DNA of 64,000 bases from Microbacterium halimionae (GCF_011761265.1 NZ_JAAOZB010000002.1:1176319-1240318), one strand, 5' to 3'; positions 25,153 to 34,853 are shown, numbered from the stretch's first letter. The notes: generated from the sequence alone by a model not told the origin. Translations and numbers: made by a program.

Positions 25153-25698
25153 TCAGTCCTGCGCGAGGATCGCGTAGAGCTTGCGACGCGCCTCGTCGAG
25201 AAGCACGACTGCTTCTTGCACCTGCTCGGGGGTCCCAGTGCGGCCTACCTGGGCGGCGGCCTGTGCAAGCTCAACGCCTGCTTTTGGGAGCGCGGTGAAG
25301 CGTCCATTGTCTGACGATTCCTCGGAGTCCCACGGTGTCGATGGGTCGGAGCCGGCGACTTCTTCGCGCCCGGCTTCGGTGAGCGCGTAGGTCTTTCGAC
25401 CATTCGACTCTTCAGCGCTGATCAGACCCTCATCAGCGAGCAGCTGCAACGTGGGGTAAACCGAGCCGGGGCTTGGCTTCCAGCTGCCGCCGCTGCGCTC
25501 TTCGATTTCGTGGATGATCTGGTAGCCGTGCATTGGCTGCTCGGCGAGCAACGAGAGGACGGCTGCGCGCACGTCACCGCGACCCATACGAGTGCCTACG
25601 CGCTTTTCGAAACGCGAGCGCAACTGCTCCATTGCCTGCCACATGCTTTCGGCGGGGTTGCCAGAACCGAATCCACCGGTCGGGAATGAACTGCCCAT
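25153..25698 (-). CDS. PadR-family transcriptional regulator
   Basis: A 181-residue protein with the PadR winged helix: AVLSLLAEQPMHGYQIIHEI, then WKPSPGSVYPTLQLLADEGL and KTYALTEAGREE. A Gly-rich N-terminal segment of about 45 residues precedes it, and the C-terminal helix VQEAVVLLDEARRKLYAIL likely makes the dimer. It probably represses its own gene and the downstream ubiB-like gene through the palindrome just upstream. Confidence 0.9.
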   Translation of the reverse strand: MGSSFPTGGFGSGNPAESMWQAMEQLRSRFEKRVGTRMGRGDVRAAVLSLLAEQPMHGYQIIHEIEERSGGSWKPSPGSVYPTLQLLADEGLISAEESNGRKTYALTEAGREEVAGSDPSTPWDSEESSDNGRFTALPKAGVELAQAAAQVGRTGTPEQVQEAVVLLDEARRKLYAILAQD

Positions 25699-25730
25699 GA
25701 TGACCTCCTGTAGAAGAACGAACGATAGTT

Positions 25731-25744
25731 AACGATATATCGTT
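25731..25744. promoter_or_regulatory. Palindromic PadR operator candidate
   Basis: AACGATATATCGTT is a perfect 14-bp palindrome 32 bases upstream of the PadR start, with a partial second half-site (AACGATAG) just beside it. AT-rich ATCGTT half-sites are typical of PadR regulators. It would overlap the padR promoter. Confidence 0.7.
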
Positions 25745-25874
25745 GAGCATCTGAGCGATACAAGATTCATTTTGATATTCGCAGTTCTCTGGAGACTCAC
25801 AAGAACGGATACCTCACACTTGGGTCACCGTGTCAGCGCTACATCAGCACAACATTTGGTGGGGCGCGCGGCGG

Positions 25875-28205
25875 CTACTCGATTTTGAGCACTCGCGTTC
25901 GCAGCCATCTACCCGCTTGGCGACCCGCTCGATCCATCGGGCTACCCAACGGATTTGCGCTCATCATGTAGGTCCACGTGGCAGAGGGTCGACGCAACTC
26001 CAGCGCCTCAAACCCTGCCAGCAGCTGGTCTGTCGTGACTTTTTCGAGGATGCCCACCGCGTTTTCGTAGGCTGCATCAAAGAATCCTTGAAACTCTTCG
26101 AGGACTACGCGATGAAACTCCTCTCGCGGGTTGACGCCTGCAAGCGCTTGAAGATGGATGCCGTCGCGCACCTCACTCATGTGCGCCAGGTGCTCGCACC
26201 ACTGCTCGTCAAGACACCAGAGCGCGACGCGGCGAGTGAGATCTGCGACGAACTGGGGAGAAGACGCTTCCTCGAGGCTCGCAAGCTTTGTGGGCATACG
26301 AGTCTCGAGTGCGACGGAGGTGAGATCACCACTCAGAATCTCGCCGCGAAGCGCAAGAACCTTCTTTCGTTGGCGCGAAAGAGCGCGGCTGAAATCCCAT
26401 GTATCGCGGTGTTGGTCACGACGGATGCCTTCAGCGATGCGCTGCGCTCGATCAACAATGTCGGCGAGGGTGCGTTGGTCTAGTCGTGAGCCACTGCGAC
26501 GAACCTTTTCGAGAAGATGCGCGGGCGCGTTGGCCTGCACAACGTCATCGTTGGTGCTCACAAAGACCAGAGTGCTGCCGGGGTCGCCCTGGCGTCCTGA
26601 ACGCCCGCGCAGCTGCGCATCGAGCCGCTCCGAAGGGCTGCGTCCCACAAGCAGAACGGCGAGGCCGCCAACCGCTGCCACCCGTGCGTGATCCTGCTCC
26701 TCAGCACCGCCGAGGCGAATATCGGTTCCGCGGCCCGAAAGCTGGGTGGAGATCGTCACAGCGCCGAATTCACCGGCGCGTGCAATCACGGATGCCTCGT
26801 GCGCATCGTTTCGGGCGTTGAGTACAACGGCGTCGATACCCACCTTCGCGAGTGCCCGACCAAATTGCTCCGACTCAGCAACGCTCTGTGTTCCGACCAA
26901 GATGGGTTGCCCGGCGCCGTGTCGTTCGCTGACTTCGTGCACGACGGCATCCATGCGCTCTCGGTCATCAGTGAAGACCCGCTGGGGCTCGTCTGTTCGA
27001 CGCTGGGGAAGGCGTCGTTCGACTCGTCCAGAGCGCACGGAATAGAACTCAGTCAAATCTTCGGCTACAGCAATGACAGTGCCGCTCATGCCGACAAGAG
27101 TCGTGTAGCCAGCAAGCAGATCCTGCACGGTGATCGTGTCGAGCACAATGCCGGGAGCTGAAACAGCGAGTTGTTCTTTAGCCTCGATAGCCGCGTGGAG
27201 TCCGTCAGGCCAGCGCTGCTGCTGAGCAACGCGTCCGCGAGCTGTGTTGATCAGCTTGATTTCGCCCTCAACCACGAGGTAATCGACATCGCGTTCGACC
27301 AGCGCATGAGCGTGCAGCGCCAGGTTTATGCGCGTGAACGCTTCAGTATGTTCAGTTTCGTACAGATTCACGCCACCGAGCCGCTGCTCGATGACGTCAA
27401 TACCTTGGTCGGTGAGCGAGACTGTCGCTCGGTCGTCATCGATGGCGTAGTGCGCATCGGCGACAAGGTCGCGCACGAGCGAATCAGCCAGGGCGAAATC
27501 TGCTGGCTCTTCTCGTGAAGAGCCAGCGAGAACGAGTGGCGACATCGCTTCATCGATCATCACAGCGTCGGCTTCGTCGACAATCGCGACGTCGTGCATC
27601 GGCCACACCATGTCGGTGTCTGTCGTTCCAAAGCGATCACGAAGAACGTCGTAGCCAATTTCGCTCACCGGCGCATACACGACATCGTGCTGGTAGTTCG
27701 CGCGTCGCGTGGCAGGAGTGGTCTGCTGACCGATCCAACCGACGGCGAGCCCGAGCACTTCAAAAAGCGGACCCATCCATTCCGCATCGCGCCGTGCAAG
27801 GTAGTCATTCACAGAAAGCACGTGAACCTTGCGCCGGGCAGCCGCGAACCCGGCTGCTGCCATCGCACCCACGAGAGTCTTGCCCTCGCCCGTGTCGAGC
27901 TCGACGACGTTGCCGCTCAACAGGGCAGCACACGCAAGAAGTTGCGGGTCAAAAGGCCGCTGGCTGAGCGTGCGCTCCGCGGCAGTTGCGAGGATTGCTA
28001 AGAGCTGCGGTGATGCCGTAAAGCCATCAGATCCGGCATCTTCTCGGGCTGTTCGCTGTGCGGCGAGCGCGAGTGCTCTGTCGTCAAGATTCTCGGCCCA
28101 TTCGAGCCGGGCTTTTGATTCGTCTACCGCGCGTTGCAGATGAGCGAACGAGGCGGACCCCGGAGCCTTCACTGCTCGTGCCAACCATCGCTTCATAGTG
28201 CCCAT
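25875..28205 (-). CDS. secA2: Accessory preprotein translocase ATPase SecA2
   Basis: A 776-residue SecA-type ATPase. The Walker A is LDTGEGKTLVG, Walker B VDEADAVMID, the helicase motif ISTQLSGRGTDIR, and QLRGRSGRQGDPG follows. It is shorter than housekeeping SecA (about 900 residues) and lacks the C-terminal zinc-binding segment, ending RTRVLKIE; these point to the SecA2 paralogue. It exports a subset of proteins with SecYEG. Start ATG 28205 or 28196 is possible; neither has a strong ribosome-binding site, and an upstream in-frame ATG at 28253 seems unlikely. Confidence 0.9.
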   Translation of the reverse strand: MGTMKRWLARAVKAPGSASFAHLQRAVDESKARLEWAENLDDRALALAAQRTAREDAGSDGFTASPQLLAILATAAERTLSQRPFDPQLLACAALLSGNVVELDTGEGKTLVGAMAAAGFAAARRKVHVLSVNDYLARRDAEWMGPLFEVLGLAVGWIGQQTTPATRRANYQHDVVYAPVSEIGYDVLRDRFGTTDTDMVWPMHDVAIVDEADAVMIDEAMSPLVLAGSSREEPADFALADSLVRDLVADAHYAIDDDRATVSLTDQGIDVIEQRLGGVNLYETEHTEAFTRINLALHAHALVERDVDYLVVEGEIKLINTARGRVAQQQRWPDGLHAAIEAKEQLAVSAPGIVLDTITVQDLLAGYTTLVGMSGTVIAVAEDLTEFYSVRSGRVERRLPQRRTDEPQRVFTDDRERMDAVVHEVSERHGAGQPILVGTQSVAESEQFGRALAKVGIDAVVLNARNDAHEASVIARAGEFGAVTISTQLSGRGTDIRLGGAEEQDHARVAAVGGLAVLLVGRSPSERLDAQLRGRSGRQGDPGSTLVFVSTNDDVVQANAPAHLLEKVRRSGSRLDQRTLADIVDRAQRIAEGIRRDQHRDTWDFSRALSRQRKKVLALRGEILSGDLTSVALETRMPTKLASLEEASSPQFVADLTRRVALWCLDEQWCEHLAHMSEVRDGIHLQALAGVNPREEFHRVVLEEFQGFFDAAYENAVGILEKVTTDQLLAGFEALELRRPSATWTYMMSANPLGSPMDRAGRQAGRWLRTRVLKIE

Positions 28206-28324
28206 CAAAACACGAGCAGCTACGCATGGCGCACGGCATCGTTCCGGGCGCACCGCACAAATTGCGCGTCGAGCCGCCGGAAATAGCGGATGCCTCAGCG
28301 ACCTGTGAACCGAAACTGTTGCGC

Positions 28325-28699
28325 TTAGTGCAGGCGCTCAAAGTCGGTGATGATCGTCCATGTTGTTTCTAGTTGCAACGTTTCCATGAGCGCCAGCGCG
28401 TGCCCCTGAGCCACTCCACGGCCCTCGACAGCATGAACGTCGATCGTGAGCGGCGGCGGCTCGCCGAACTTCGGAATTTCAATCACGACCCACACATCGT
28501 CTGCGAGGAAGATTCTCGGTTGCGAGGTCGCGGGCCCCACGATCGGCGCACCGACAGCTCGCGCGACGGCATCGAGTGCTGACAGCTTGTCGACAGCGTC
28601 GGATGCGACCAGGGTGGCAACTGCGGATTCGCGTTCTGATGCGAGCATATGCTCAGTCAACCACTCCCCGGACGGCACAGGAACATCCTGTTGAGGCAT
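28325..28699 (-). CDS. Conserved hypothetical protein
   Basis: A 124-residue mixed alpha/beta protein, starting MPQQDVPVPSGEWL. It has no signal peptide or membrane helix; the C-terminal half alternates strands and helices (VWVVIEIPKFG, LTIDVHAVEGRG). I recognise no family. Codon use matches the neighbours, so the frame is likely real. Confidence 0.6.
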   Translation of the reverse strand: MPQQDVPVPSGEWLTEHMLASERESAVATLVASDAVDKLSALDAVARAVGAPIVGPATSQPRIFLADDVWVVIEIPKFGEPPPLTIDVHAVEGRGVAQGHALALMETLQLETTWTIITDFERLH

Positions 28700-28786
28700 T
28701 CGGCGATGTCTCTATTCGGCGCACCTCGATGAGCATGAGGTAGAGAGTTTTGACTTCGCGATCAGGCTGCCCCCAACGGAGACGGG

Positions 28787-29209
28787 TCAGGAACATCGAT
28801 GGTCGGACCAAACCTCTATAACGCGGTCGATATCGGGGTAGCCGGCCGCATCGAGTTTGTCTTTCACCTGCAATGTGACAGTGAGCATGTACGCCTCACT
28901 GTGAAGTTCTACTTCTGATGTCTGTTCGCGCTCGTACTCGTTTTTTGAGAGCTCCAGCAGACTGACCGATGAGGCAAACGTTTCCGGGGTGACGTCGGCT
29001 TCAGCGAGTGCCAGTTCAGCCACCGTCTGCGCTTCGGGATCGGTACCCTCACGAAGATCTCCAAGCGACCACGAACCGGTGCAGTCGTGGCCTACGACGA
29101 CGAAGTCGTCGGTGCGATCGGCCGGGCCATGGATGACTGCGCAACCGGTCATCGTTATGCCCGCAAGAGCAGTGATGCCAACGGCAAGAATTCCATGTCG
29201 AAACTTCAC
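28787..29209 (-). CDS. Putative lipoprotein of unknown function
   Basis: A 140-residue protein with a lipoprotein signal: basic start, hydrophobic core and lipobox MTGC with Cys23. The mature domain is acidic (TDDFVVVGHDC, then LREGTDPEAQTVAE), with one further Cys pair that may form a disulfide near the C-terminal DHRCS. No family recognised; likely on the outer membrane face. Confidence 0.7.
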   Translation of the reverse strand: MKFRHGILAVGITALAGITMTGCAVIHGPADRTDDFVVVGHDCTGSWSLGDLREGTDPEAQTVAELALAEADVTPETFASSVSLLELSKNEYEREQTSEVELHSEAYMLTVTLQVKDKLDAAGYPDIDRVIEVWSDHRCS

Positions 29210-29253
29210 TCGTCAAGGCTATGCGGCTGGTCACGCGCAGCCCAGACCTCCGA

Positions 29254-29640
29254 TCACATTCGGAGGTTGAGCTTGTCTACTTCCGCGACCATGTCGAGGC
29301 GGGTGACGAGCAGTTCGCCAGCGTTGCCCATGTTCGATATCGCGGTGATTGTGATGAAGGCCGCGATGAGGGTCATTGCGACAATAGCGGGGGGCGCGTA
29401 TCGAAGTTTGATGGTGAGCACGAGGGCGGTGGCTGCGCTGAGGATCGCGATGGTCTGGCCAGCCACCGTGGCAAAAGCCATCCGGAGCGCACTATCCACA
29501 GTGAGTGGGCCGTAGCTGTTCATTGCGACGGAGAGCGCAACGGGGATCAAGATGACGCCCCAGATGAGAATTGTGGCTCGACTGACCCGCCGAGGCTTCT
29601 TCGAACTAAGAGGCTGCTCCATCAGGGCCGGCGCGGTCAT
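29254..29640 (-). CDS. Small integral membrane protein
   Basis: A 128-residue protein with three hydrophobic segments (ATILIWGVILIPVALSVAM, then FATVAGQTIAILSAATALV and PAIVAMTLIAAFITI). Start ATG 29640 is chosen because residues before it in the longer frame are not membrane-protein-like. Function unknown. It lies 112 bases downstream of thiD/tenA and may or may not belong to that transcript. Confidence 0.6.
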   Translation of the reverse strand: MTAPALMEQPLSSKKPRRVSRATILIWGVILIPVALSVAMNSYGPLTVDSALRMAFATVAGQTIAILSAATALVLTIKLRYAPPAIVAMTLIAAFITITAISNMGNAGELLVTRLDMVAEVDKLNLRM

Positions 29641-29752
29641 GATCCCACGATATCGGACGGTGACCAGACTCGATAGAAGCTTGCGCCACATCGTTGAGCG
29701 CTCACGGAACACCGCCATCCACCGATGAAGTCCGCGGGTCGTGCCAGCTCCG

Positions 29753-31225
29753 TCACCCCAACATGTCGTGCGGCGCCGCGAAGAACGCGAGCTCATGCGC
29801 CGCAGAGGCACGAAATGCCTCCCGCATTCGCACTCGAGTCGTATCGTCAGCATGCGCCGCAGCTGTCGCCACGACCATCACTGCCCGCTGAGTCGCCGCC
29901 GCAAATGCATCGTCAGCGTAGGTGTCGAGCCAGGTGCGATACCGATGGTCGGCGTGCGAGAGCGGATGCAGTCGCGTCCCCACATCTTGATAGAGCCAAA
30001 AGCATGGCAACAACGCTGCGATCAACACCGCGTAGTCACCGCGAGCCGATGTCGCGAGCAGGTGGTTGAGGTATCCGCTCGTCACGGCGCTCGGGTACGT
30101 CTCCCCCAGCGCGTCGGCGGGTATCCAGCTCTCGTGAAGCTGCATCTCGGTCGCAACCGCGCCGTGGGCGCTCGCCGCCCAAAACGCCTGCTCGTCGCCC
30201 GTGGGAGCAAGCCTGCTGGCCTCGGCGAGCGCTCGAGAGTAGTCATGCAGATAGAGGGCGTCTTGCTGGAGGTACCAAACGAACGCCACTTGATCGAGAG
30301 TGCCGTCGCCGAGTGCTCGCACAAACGGCAGTTCATCGATATTCTCGCGCAGGTCGCGAATGTACTCCCACCAGTCGGCGATGACGTCGGCGGGTGTCGG
30401 CCGCGTCGATGTGCCCCCGCGCTCCCACAGCCCAGCGAAGTGGCTCACGGGGCCATGACCGGCACCGACCTCGAGTGAAGCCCCATGACGGATGCTCTCG
30501 GTGAGCCACCGCTTCGACTCCCCCGTTGCGCTTACCCAATCACCGGTGGCCGCATAACGGGTCGCAATCGCCGACGACAGCGAGCACCCGGTGCCGTGCG
30601 TATTGGTGGTCGCGATTCGCTCACCAGAAAATTCGACGACCTGACCGTGAGGGTCAACGAGCGCGTCGGGGAGCTTTTCCCCGCCGAGATGACCGCCTTT
30701 GGCGAGTATGCGAACTCCGAGCCGTGCCGCAACGCGCTTCGCTTGGCCGATGACCGCGGTCCAATCGGAGCCAATCGGTTCTTCGGCAAGAATCGCAAGC
30801 TCTGGAATGTTGGGGGTCAAGAGGTCGGCGCGAGATGCCAGCTGGCGCAATGCCTGCTCAGCGTCGCGATCAAGCAAACGATCACCGCTCGTTGCCACCA
30901 TCACCGGGTCGAGCACGACGATCTGCGGCGACACCCTGTTGAGCCACGCCGTGACGACTTCGATCACCTCGGTATTGGCGAGCATCCCGATTTTGACGGC
31001 ATCGATCACGACGTCGGCTGACACAGCGTTGAGCTGTTCCTCGAGAAACTGCGTCGGCGGCACGTGCACCGAGCGCACCCCCTGTGTGTTTTGAGCAACG
31101 AGAGCCGTCACGACTGCCATGCCGTAGCCACCGTTGGCTGCGATGCTCTTGAGGTCGGCCTGAATGCCGGCACCTCCGGTTGGATCGGTACCGGCGATAC
31201 TCAGTACCCGTGGCACGGTGCTCAT
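29753..31225 (-). CDS. thiD: Fused hydroxymethylpyrimidine kinase ThiD and thiaminase II-like TenA
   Basis: A 490-residue fusion starting at ATG 31225 behind GGGAGGCG. The N-terminal half is the ribokinase-fold HMP/HMP-P kinase (IAGTDPTGGAGIQADL, and NTHGTGCSLSSAIA for the anion hole). The second half (from about residue 275) is a TenA/PQQC four-helix domain: FVRALGDGTLDQVAFVWYL, LHDYSRALA, and the Cys in ALLPCFWLYQD in the thiaminase II catalytic position. TenA salvages degraded thiamin to HMP, which ThiD phosphorylates, so the fusion links consecutive steps. Its start overlaps the thiE stop (ATGA). Confidence 0.93.
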   Translation of the reverse strand: MSTVPRVLSIAGTDPTGGAGIQADLKSIAANGGYGMAVVTALVAQNTQGVRSVHVPPTQFLEEQLNAVSADVVIDAVKIGMLANTEVIEVVTAWLNRVSPQIVVLDPVMVATSGDRLLDRDAEQALRQLASRADLLTPNIPELAILAEEPIGSDWTAVIGQAKRVAARLGVRILAKGGHLGGEKLPDALVDPHGQVVEFSGERIATTNTHGTGCSLSSAIATRYAATGDWVSATGESKRWLTESIRHGASLEVGAGHGPVSHFAGLWERGGTSTRPTPADVIADWWEYIRDLRENIDELPFVRALGDGTLDQVAFVWYLQQDALYLHDYSRALAEASRLAPTGDEQAFWAASAHGAVATEMQLHESWIPADALGETYPSAVTSGYLNHLLATSARGDYAVLIAALLPCFWLYQDVGTRLHPLSHADHRYRTWLDTYADDAFAAATQRAVMVVATAAAHADDTTRVRMREAFRASAAHELAFFAAPHDMLG

Positions 31226-31875
31226 GCTGACGCCTCCCATGCGTGGCGGAGATCCAATACTGCAGCTGCCGGGTCGGCCGCCGCACACACGGCTGACACC
31301 ACAGCGGCGCCCGCGGCTCCCGCTGCGCGCAAACCCGGTAGATCGTGGCGAGTAACCCCGCCAATTGCTACCGCGGGCAACGCGCTCGCCGCCACGAGCT
31401 GCGCAAATCTTTCAATTCCGAGTGGCGGCGGTGCGTCTTTCTTGGTCGCGGTGGCATGCAGCGCACCAATACCGACGTAGTTCACGTTTCCCGCACCGGA
31501 TGCCGCAGCCCGCAGCTGTTCTTCGGTCGATGCACTGAGCCCCAGCACCGCGTCGGACCCAATCATTTCGCGGACGGCAGCTACCGGCAGGTCTGACTGC
31601 CCCACGTGCACGCCCGCAACCCGGGCACCCGCAGCGCGGGCAGCGAGATACACGTCAATTCGGTCGTTGACGAGAAGCGATGCGTGCGGCGGAAGAGTCT
31701 CGGCGATACGCAGCACCGTGTCGAGAAACTGACGGGCCGAGGCATCCTTTTCTCGTACCTGCACCGTCGTCACACCATTTCGTGCTGCTGTGTGCACCAG
31801 CTCGATGAGGTCGCGACCGGCATCCGTCGCGATCTTGGCATCTGTCACGAGATAGAGCGAGAGATCGATGTTCAC
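31222..31875 (-). CDS. thiE: Thiamin-phosphate synthase
   Basis: A 217-residue TIM-barrel enzyme with LYLVTDA at the start, [14 protein letters not shown] for the pyrophosphate-binding Arg/Lys, [22 protein letters not shown], and AIGGVT near the end. It couples HMP-PP and thiazole phosphate into thiamin phosphate. It sits between thiM (whose stop it overlaps) and thiD/tenA in the riboswitch-controlled salvage operon. Confidence 0.93.
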   Translation of the reverse strand: MNIDLSLYLVTDAKIATDAGRDLIELVHTAARNGVTTVQVREKDASARQFLDTVLRIAETLPPHASLLVNDRIDVYLAARAAGARVAGVHVGQSDLPVAAVREMIGSDAVLGLSASTEEQLRAAASGAGNVNYVGIGALHATATKKDAPPPLGIERFAQLVAASALPAVAIGGVTRHDLPGLRAAGAAGAAVVSAVCAAADPAAAVLDLRHAWEASA

Positions 31876-32681
31876 GAGATCGCCGCCCGTCGGCGGATGT
31901 CGTCTGGATCGACTGCGGCGAGCGCATCGAGAAAGTTCACCGCGAAGCTGCCCGGGCCTGCGGAACGCACAGCTGCGATCTCGGCCGCGACCGTGTAGAC
32001 CGCAACAGCAGCAACGGTTGTTGCCAACTTGTCGTCGTCCACAGAGGCGAACGCTGCCATGACGGCGCCCAGTGCGCAGCCGCCGCCGGTGACCTTTGTG
32101 AGCAGTGCGTCGCCGTTGGCGATGCGGAACAGGTCTTGACCATCGGTGATGACATCGACGGGCCCCGAGACAGCAACGATTCCGCCGGTCTTCTCGGCGA
32201 GCGCGCGTGCGACAGGTTCTGCCGCATCCATTCCGTCAGACGCGTCGACTCCGCGCCCACCCGCACCCGCACCCATCAGCGCGATGATCTCTGACGCATT
32301 ACCCCGCACGACGCTCGGTCGAAGGTCTCGCAGTGTGTAGCCGAGTGGAGTTCGTACCGGCAGCGAGCCGATAGCCACCGGGTCGAGCACCCACGGCGTC
32401 TGGGCGTCGTTGGCCGCGGCAGCGGCTTCGAGCATTGCCTGGCGCGACTCGGCTGTGGGCGTACCGAGGTTGACGAGCAGCCCCGAAGCGACCGTCGCGA
32501 ACGGCCCCGCTTCGTCAGGAATGTCAACCATCGCAGCGGATGCCCCGAGAGCAAGCAGCGCGTTGGCGGTGAAGTTCACGACCACACTATTGGTGATGCA
32601 CTGCACGAGCGGCGCGTTGTGCCGCACCTCGTCAAGTGCTGAGCAGGTGAAATCGGTCAGTTTTTTTGGCGTGCGCAGCAT
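31872..32681 (-). CDS. thiM: Hydroxyethylthiazole kinase
   Basis: A 269-residue kinase with [37 protein letters not shown] and GTGxx-type motif [15 protein letters not shown], in the ThiM family. It phosphorylates salvaged thiazole. ATG 32681 is preferred: GAAGGGA, the tail of the TPP riboswitch, lies eight bases upstream. An ATG three codons earlier (32690) is embedded in the riboswitch P1 stem. First gene of the operon. Confidence 0.92.
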   Translation of the reverse strand: MLRTPKKLTDFTCSALDEVRHNAPLVQCITNSVVVNFTANALLALGASAAMVDIPDEAGPFATVASGLLVNLGTPTAESRQAMLEAAAAANDAQTPWVLDPVAIGSLPVRTPLGYTLRDLRPSVVRGNASEIIALMGAGAGGRGVDASDGMDAAEPVARALAEKTGGIVAVSGPVDVITDGQDLFRIANGDALLTKVTGGGCALGAVMAAFASVDDDKLATTVAAVAVYTVAAEIAAVRSAGPGSFAVNFLDALAAVDPDDIRRRAAIS

Positions 32682-32685
32682 GCGC

Positions 32686-32758
32686 GACATCCCTTCGCTA
32701 GTACGAACTAGATCAGGTTCAACGGGTGTTATCTCAGCCCCGCAGGGCACCCCGTGTC
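32686..32758 (-). promoter_or_regulatory. TPP riboswitch (Thi box)
   Basis: Read on the minus strand, it has the conserved core CTGAGAT, ACCCGTTGAACCTGATCTAG, a variable hairpin and GCGAAGGGATG. The outermost GACA (32758-32755) pairs with TGTC (32689-32686) as the P1 stem. The 3' strand contains the GAAGGGA that acts as the thiM ribosome-binding site, so TPP binding would block translation start directly. Confidence 0.95.
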
Positions 32759-32806
32759 ACTTGTGTGTACGTCGACCCTACCCACCCCAGCGGTTAGCAT
32801 TCAAAG

Positions 32807-33034
32807 ATGACATCACCTGATCCGATCGAAGACATTCCCGTCGACGGAGAGGTCATCCGCCTCGGTCAGTTCCTGAAGCTCTCGGGCCTGCTCGACTCTG
32901 GCGGCAACGCTAAAGAGGTCATCATCGACGGGTACGTCACTGTGAACGGCGAGGTAGACCGTCGCCGCGGGCGCCAGTTGCACGGGGGCGACCTCGTCAC
33001 ATTCGAAGACCGCACGGTGCGCGTTCGGATCTGA
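32807..33034 (+). CDS. Small S4-domain RNA-binding protein (YbcJ-like)
   Basis: A 75-residue protein that is one S4 domain: IRLGQFLKLSGLLDSGGNAK, VTVNGEVDRRRGRQL and GDLVTFEDRTVRVRI. The pattern matches YbcJ, an RNA-binding protein, known mostly from enterobacteria. Its role in actinobacteria is not known. Confidence 0.85.
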   Translation: MTSPDPIEDIPVDGEVIRLGQFLKLSGLLDSGGNAKEVIIDGYVTVNGEVDRRRGRQLHGGDLVTFEDRTVRVRI

Positions 33035-33117
33035 CACACTGCTGACGCGGCAGTCGAGAACGATCAAGGCGTCACCTTCAAAGCCGCAGAGCAGGCAGGG
33101 CGACTACTCTCAAGGGG

Positions 33118-33774
33118 ATGCCGCTTTCCTACCCCTCCACGATCGAAGCAGGGGTGGAGCAGGAGATCGTCATCCGCAAGTCGCGGTTCATCGCCCGCAT
33201 CGAGCCGGTCACCTCGGTCGAGCGGGCCGACGGCGTCATTGCCGCGGCGCGCAAACGGAATTGGGATGCGCGACACCACTGCACCGCGATGGTGATAGGC
33301 CTCACCGCCGATCAGGCGCGGTCTTCAGACGATGGCGAACCGTCGGGCACCGCGGGCATCCCGATGCTCGAAGTGCTGCGCCGACGCGAACTGACCGACC
33401 TCGTGGCCGTCGTCACACGCTACTTCGGCGGCGTCAAACTCGGGGCGGGCGGACTCGTCCGCGCGTACTCGACAGCTGTGTCGCAGGCGCTCGACGCGGC
33501 GTCACTCGTGCATCGCGTCGCACTCACACAGGTGCGCATCGAGGTTCCCCATGCCGACGCGGGGCGCTTCGAGAACTTGCTTCGCAGCTGGGCGGGTGTG
33601 GCAGGCGCAACCTTGGGCGCGCCCAGCTACACCGCGCACGCGACTCTCGAAGTATGGGCTCCGGCGAGCGCGCTGGCAGGGCTACACGATGCGATTGCCG
33701 CCGCATCCGCGGGAGAGATCACACCACAGCTCGGCGCGGAACGCATCGTCGACGTGCCCGCGAGCGACAGCTAG
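33118..33774 (+). CDS. IMPACT/YigZ family protein
   Basis: A 218-residue protein starting MPLSYPSTIEAGVEQEIVIR. The N-terminal IMPACT domain is marked by KSRFIARI, DDGEPSGTAGIPMLEVL and RYFGGVKLGAGGLVRAYS, and the C-terminal DUF1949 ferredoxin-like domain follows. In other organisms the family modulates translation stress signalling; the bacterial role is unknown. Confidence 0.9.
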   Translation: MPLSYPSTIEAGVEQEIVIRKSRFIARIEPVTSVERADGVIAAARKRNWDARHHCTAMVIGLTADQARSSDDGEPSGTAGIPMLEVLRRRELTDLVAVVTRYFGGVKLGAGGLVRAYSTAVSQALDAASLVHRVALTQVRIEVPHADAGRFENLLRSWAGVAGATLGAPSYTAHATLEVWAPASALAGLHDAIAAASAGEITPQLGAERIVDVPASDS

Positions 33775-33954
33775 AGAGCGCCGGACACGGGGCCGCGCGA
33801 CTAGAGCTCGTGGCAGTGCGGTTGATCTGCGCCGCCCCGTGACATAGGTCGAACGCGATGTCGTCTGCATCGCTGAAACCTTGCGTGGCCAGGAGACGAG
33901 GGACGACGCGGTTGAGCCCTAGCCCCGGCTCCCGGAGCGTGGGATGATCGCCGC

Positions 33955-34386
33955 ATGGCCACCGCGACCAAGACAGTTCCCACTGACGCAGATGTGAACG
34001 CGTTCTTGGCGCAAGTGACCCCCGCGAAACGCAGGGAGGATGGGCTGCGACTTGCGGAGATATTTCAAAAGGCCACCGGTGCGGATCCAGTGATGTGGGG
34101 GCCGTCGATCATCGGCTATGGCAGCTACCACTATGTTTCCCCGGTCAATCCGCGCACGCACGGCGACTGGCCGAAGACGGGTTTCTCCCCTCGCAAAGCA
34201 AGCCTTTCGATCTACGGGTTGAAGGACCTGCCCGAGGGTGCGAAGTTGCTTCCCCAGCTCGGAACGTACGCTGAGGGTGCGGGTTGCGTCTACGTCAAAA
34301 AACTTGAGGACATTGACGAGGACGTACTACGCCGCCTCATTGAGATCGCGTGGTCGCGCGAGGACGACCTCCGCGACCGAAAATAG
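33955..34386 (+). CDS. DUF1801-domain protein
   Basis: A 143-residue protein with the DUF1801/YdhG fold: RREDGLRLAEIFQKATG, MWGPSIIGYGSYHY, and SPRKASLSIYGL. Family members are small iron-chaperone-frataxin-like proteins of undetermined function. No operon partner. Confidence 0.88.
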   Translation: MATATKTVPTDADVNAFLAQVTPAKRREDGLRLAEIFQKATGADPVMWGPSIIGYGSYHYVSPVNPRTHGDWPKTGFSPRKASLSIYGLKDLPEGAKLLPQLGTYAEGAGCVYVKKLEDIDEDVLRRLIEIAWSREDDLRDRK

Positions 34387-34853
34387 TCGTTCCGCTGTAA
34401 AGCCTCGCAATTGTAAAGTTTTGCACGGCGCAGTCAGCGACCGTGCTTGTGCACCCACAAGCGGAGACTCGACTACGGTCGGCGATCAGAGCAACTCCGA
34501 AAGAAGCAAATACATCTGCCCCTGTGCAGCCGGCCTGAATCAGGTCGGCGTTGGCTCGCCAAGCATTCGCCGCAACGGAGGGTGTTGACGCTGACGGCAG
34601 CGGTCGCACCCGTGGCGGTGCGGTCACCCGGCACCGCACCGCGGTACAGGTCGAACACGACCATCCGCGCATCTCTCCACCCAGGCGAGGACACCCGGTG
34701 CGCTCTATCGCGACGAGGATGAAGCAGGGATAGCGGCTATGCAAGGCGCGCGCGATGTGTGGAAGCCACGCGAATGTACGATCTACTCCTCACCAAGCTT
34801 CGCCCCCACTCATGCAAGAACCACTGATGAAGTAGTTCGGGCCCCTCCGATCG
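34387..34853. other. 467-base stretch without a convincing gene
   Basis: Open frames exist on both strands, the longest being 135 codons on the minus strand, but they are Cys/Arg-rich, overlap each other and resemble no family. No terminator, tRNA or clear promoter is visible. It may be a decayed gene at the edge of the island region. Confidence 0.5.

Noticed and set aside
34337..34744. A minus-strand 135-codon frame in the gap after the DUF1801 gene
   Set aside because: It overlaps the end of that gene, is unusually rich in Cys and Arg, and resembles nothing known.
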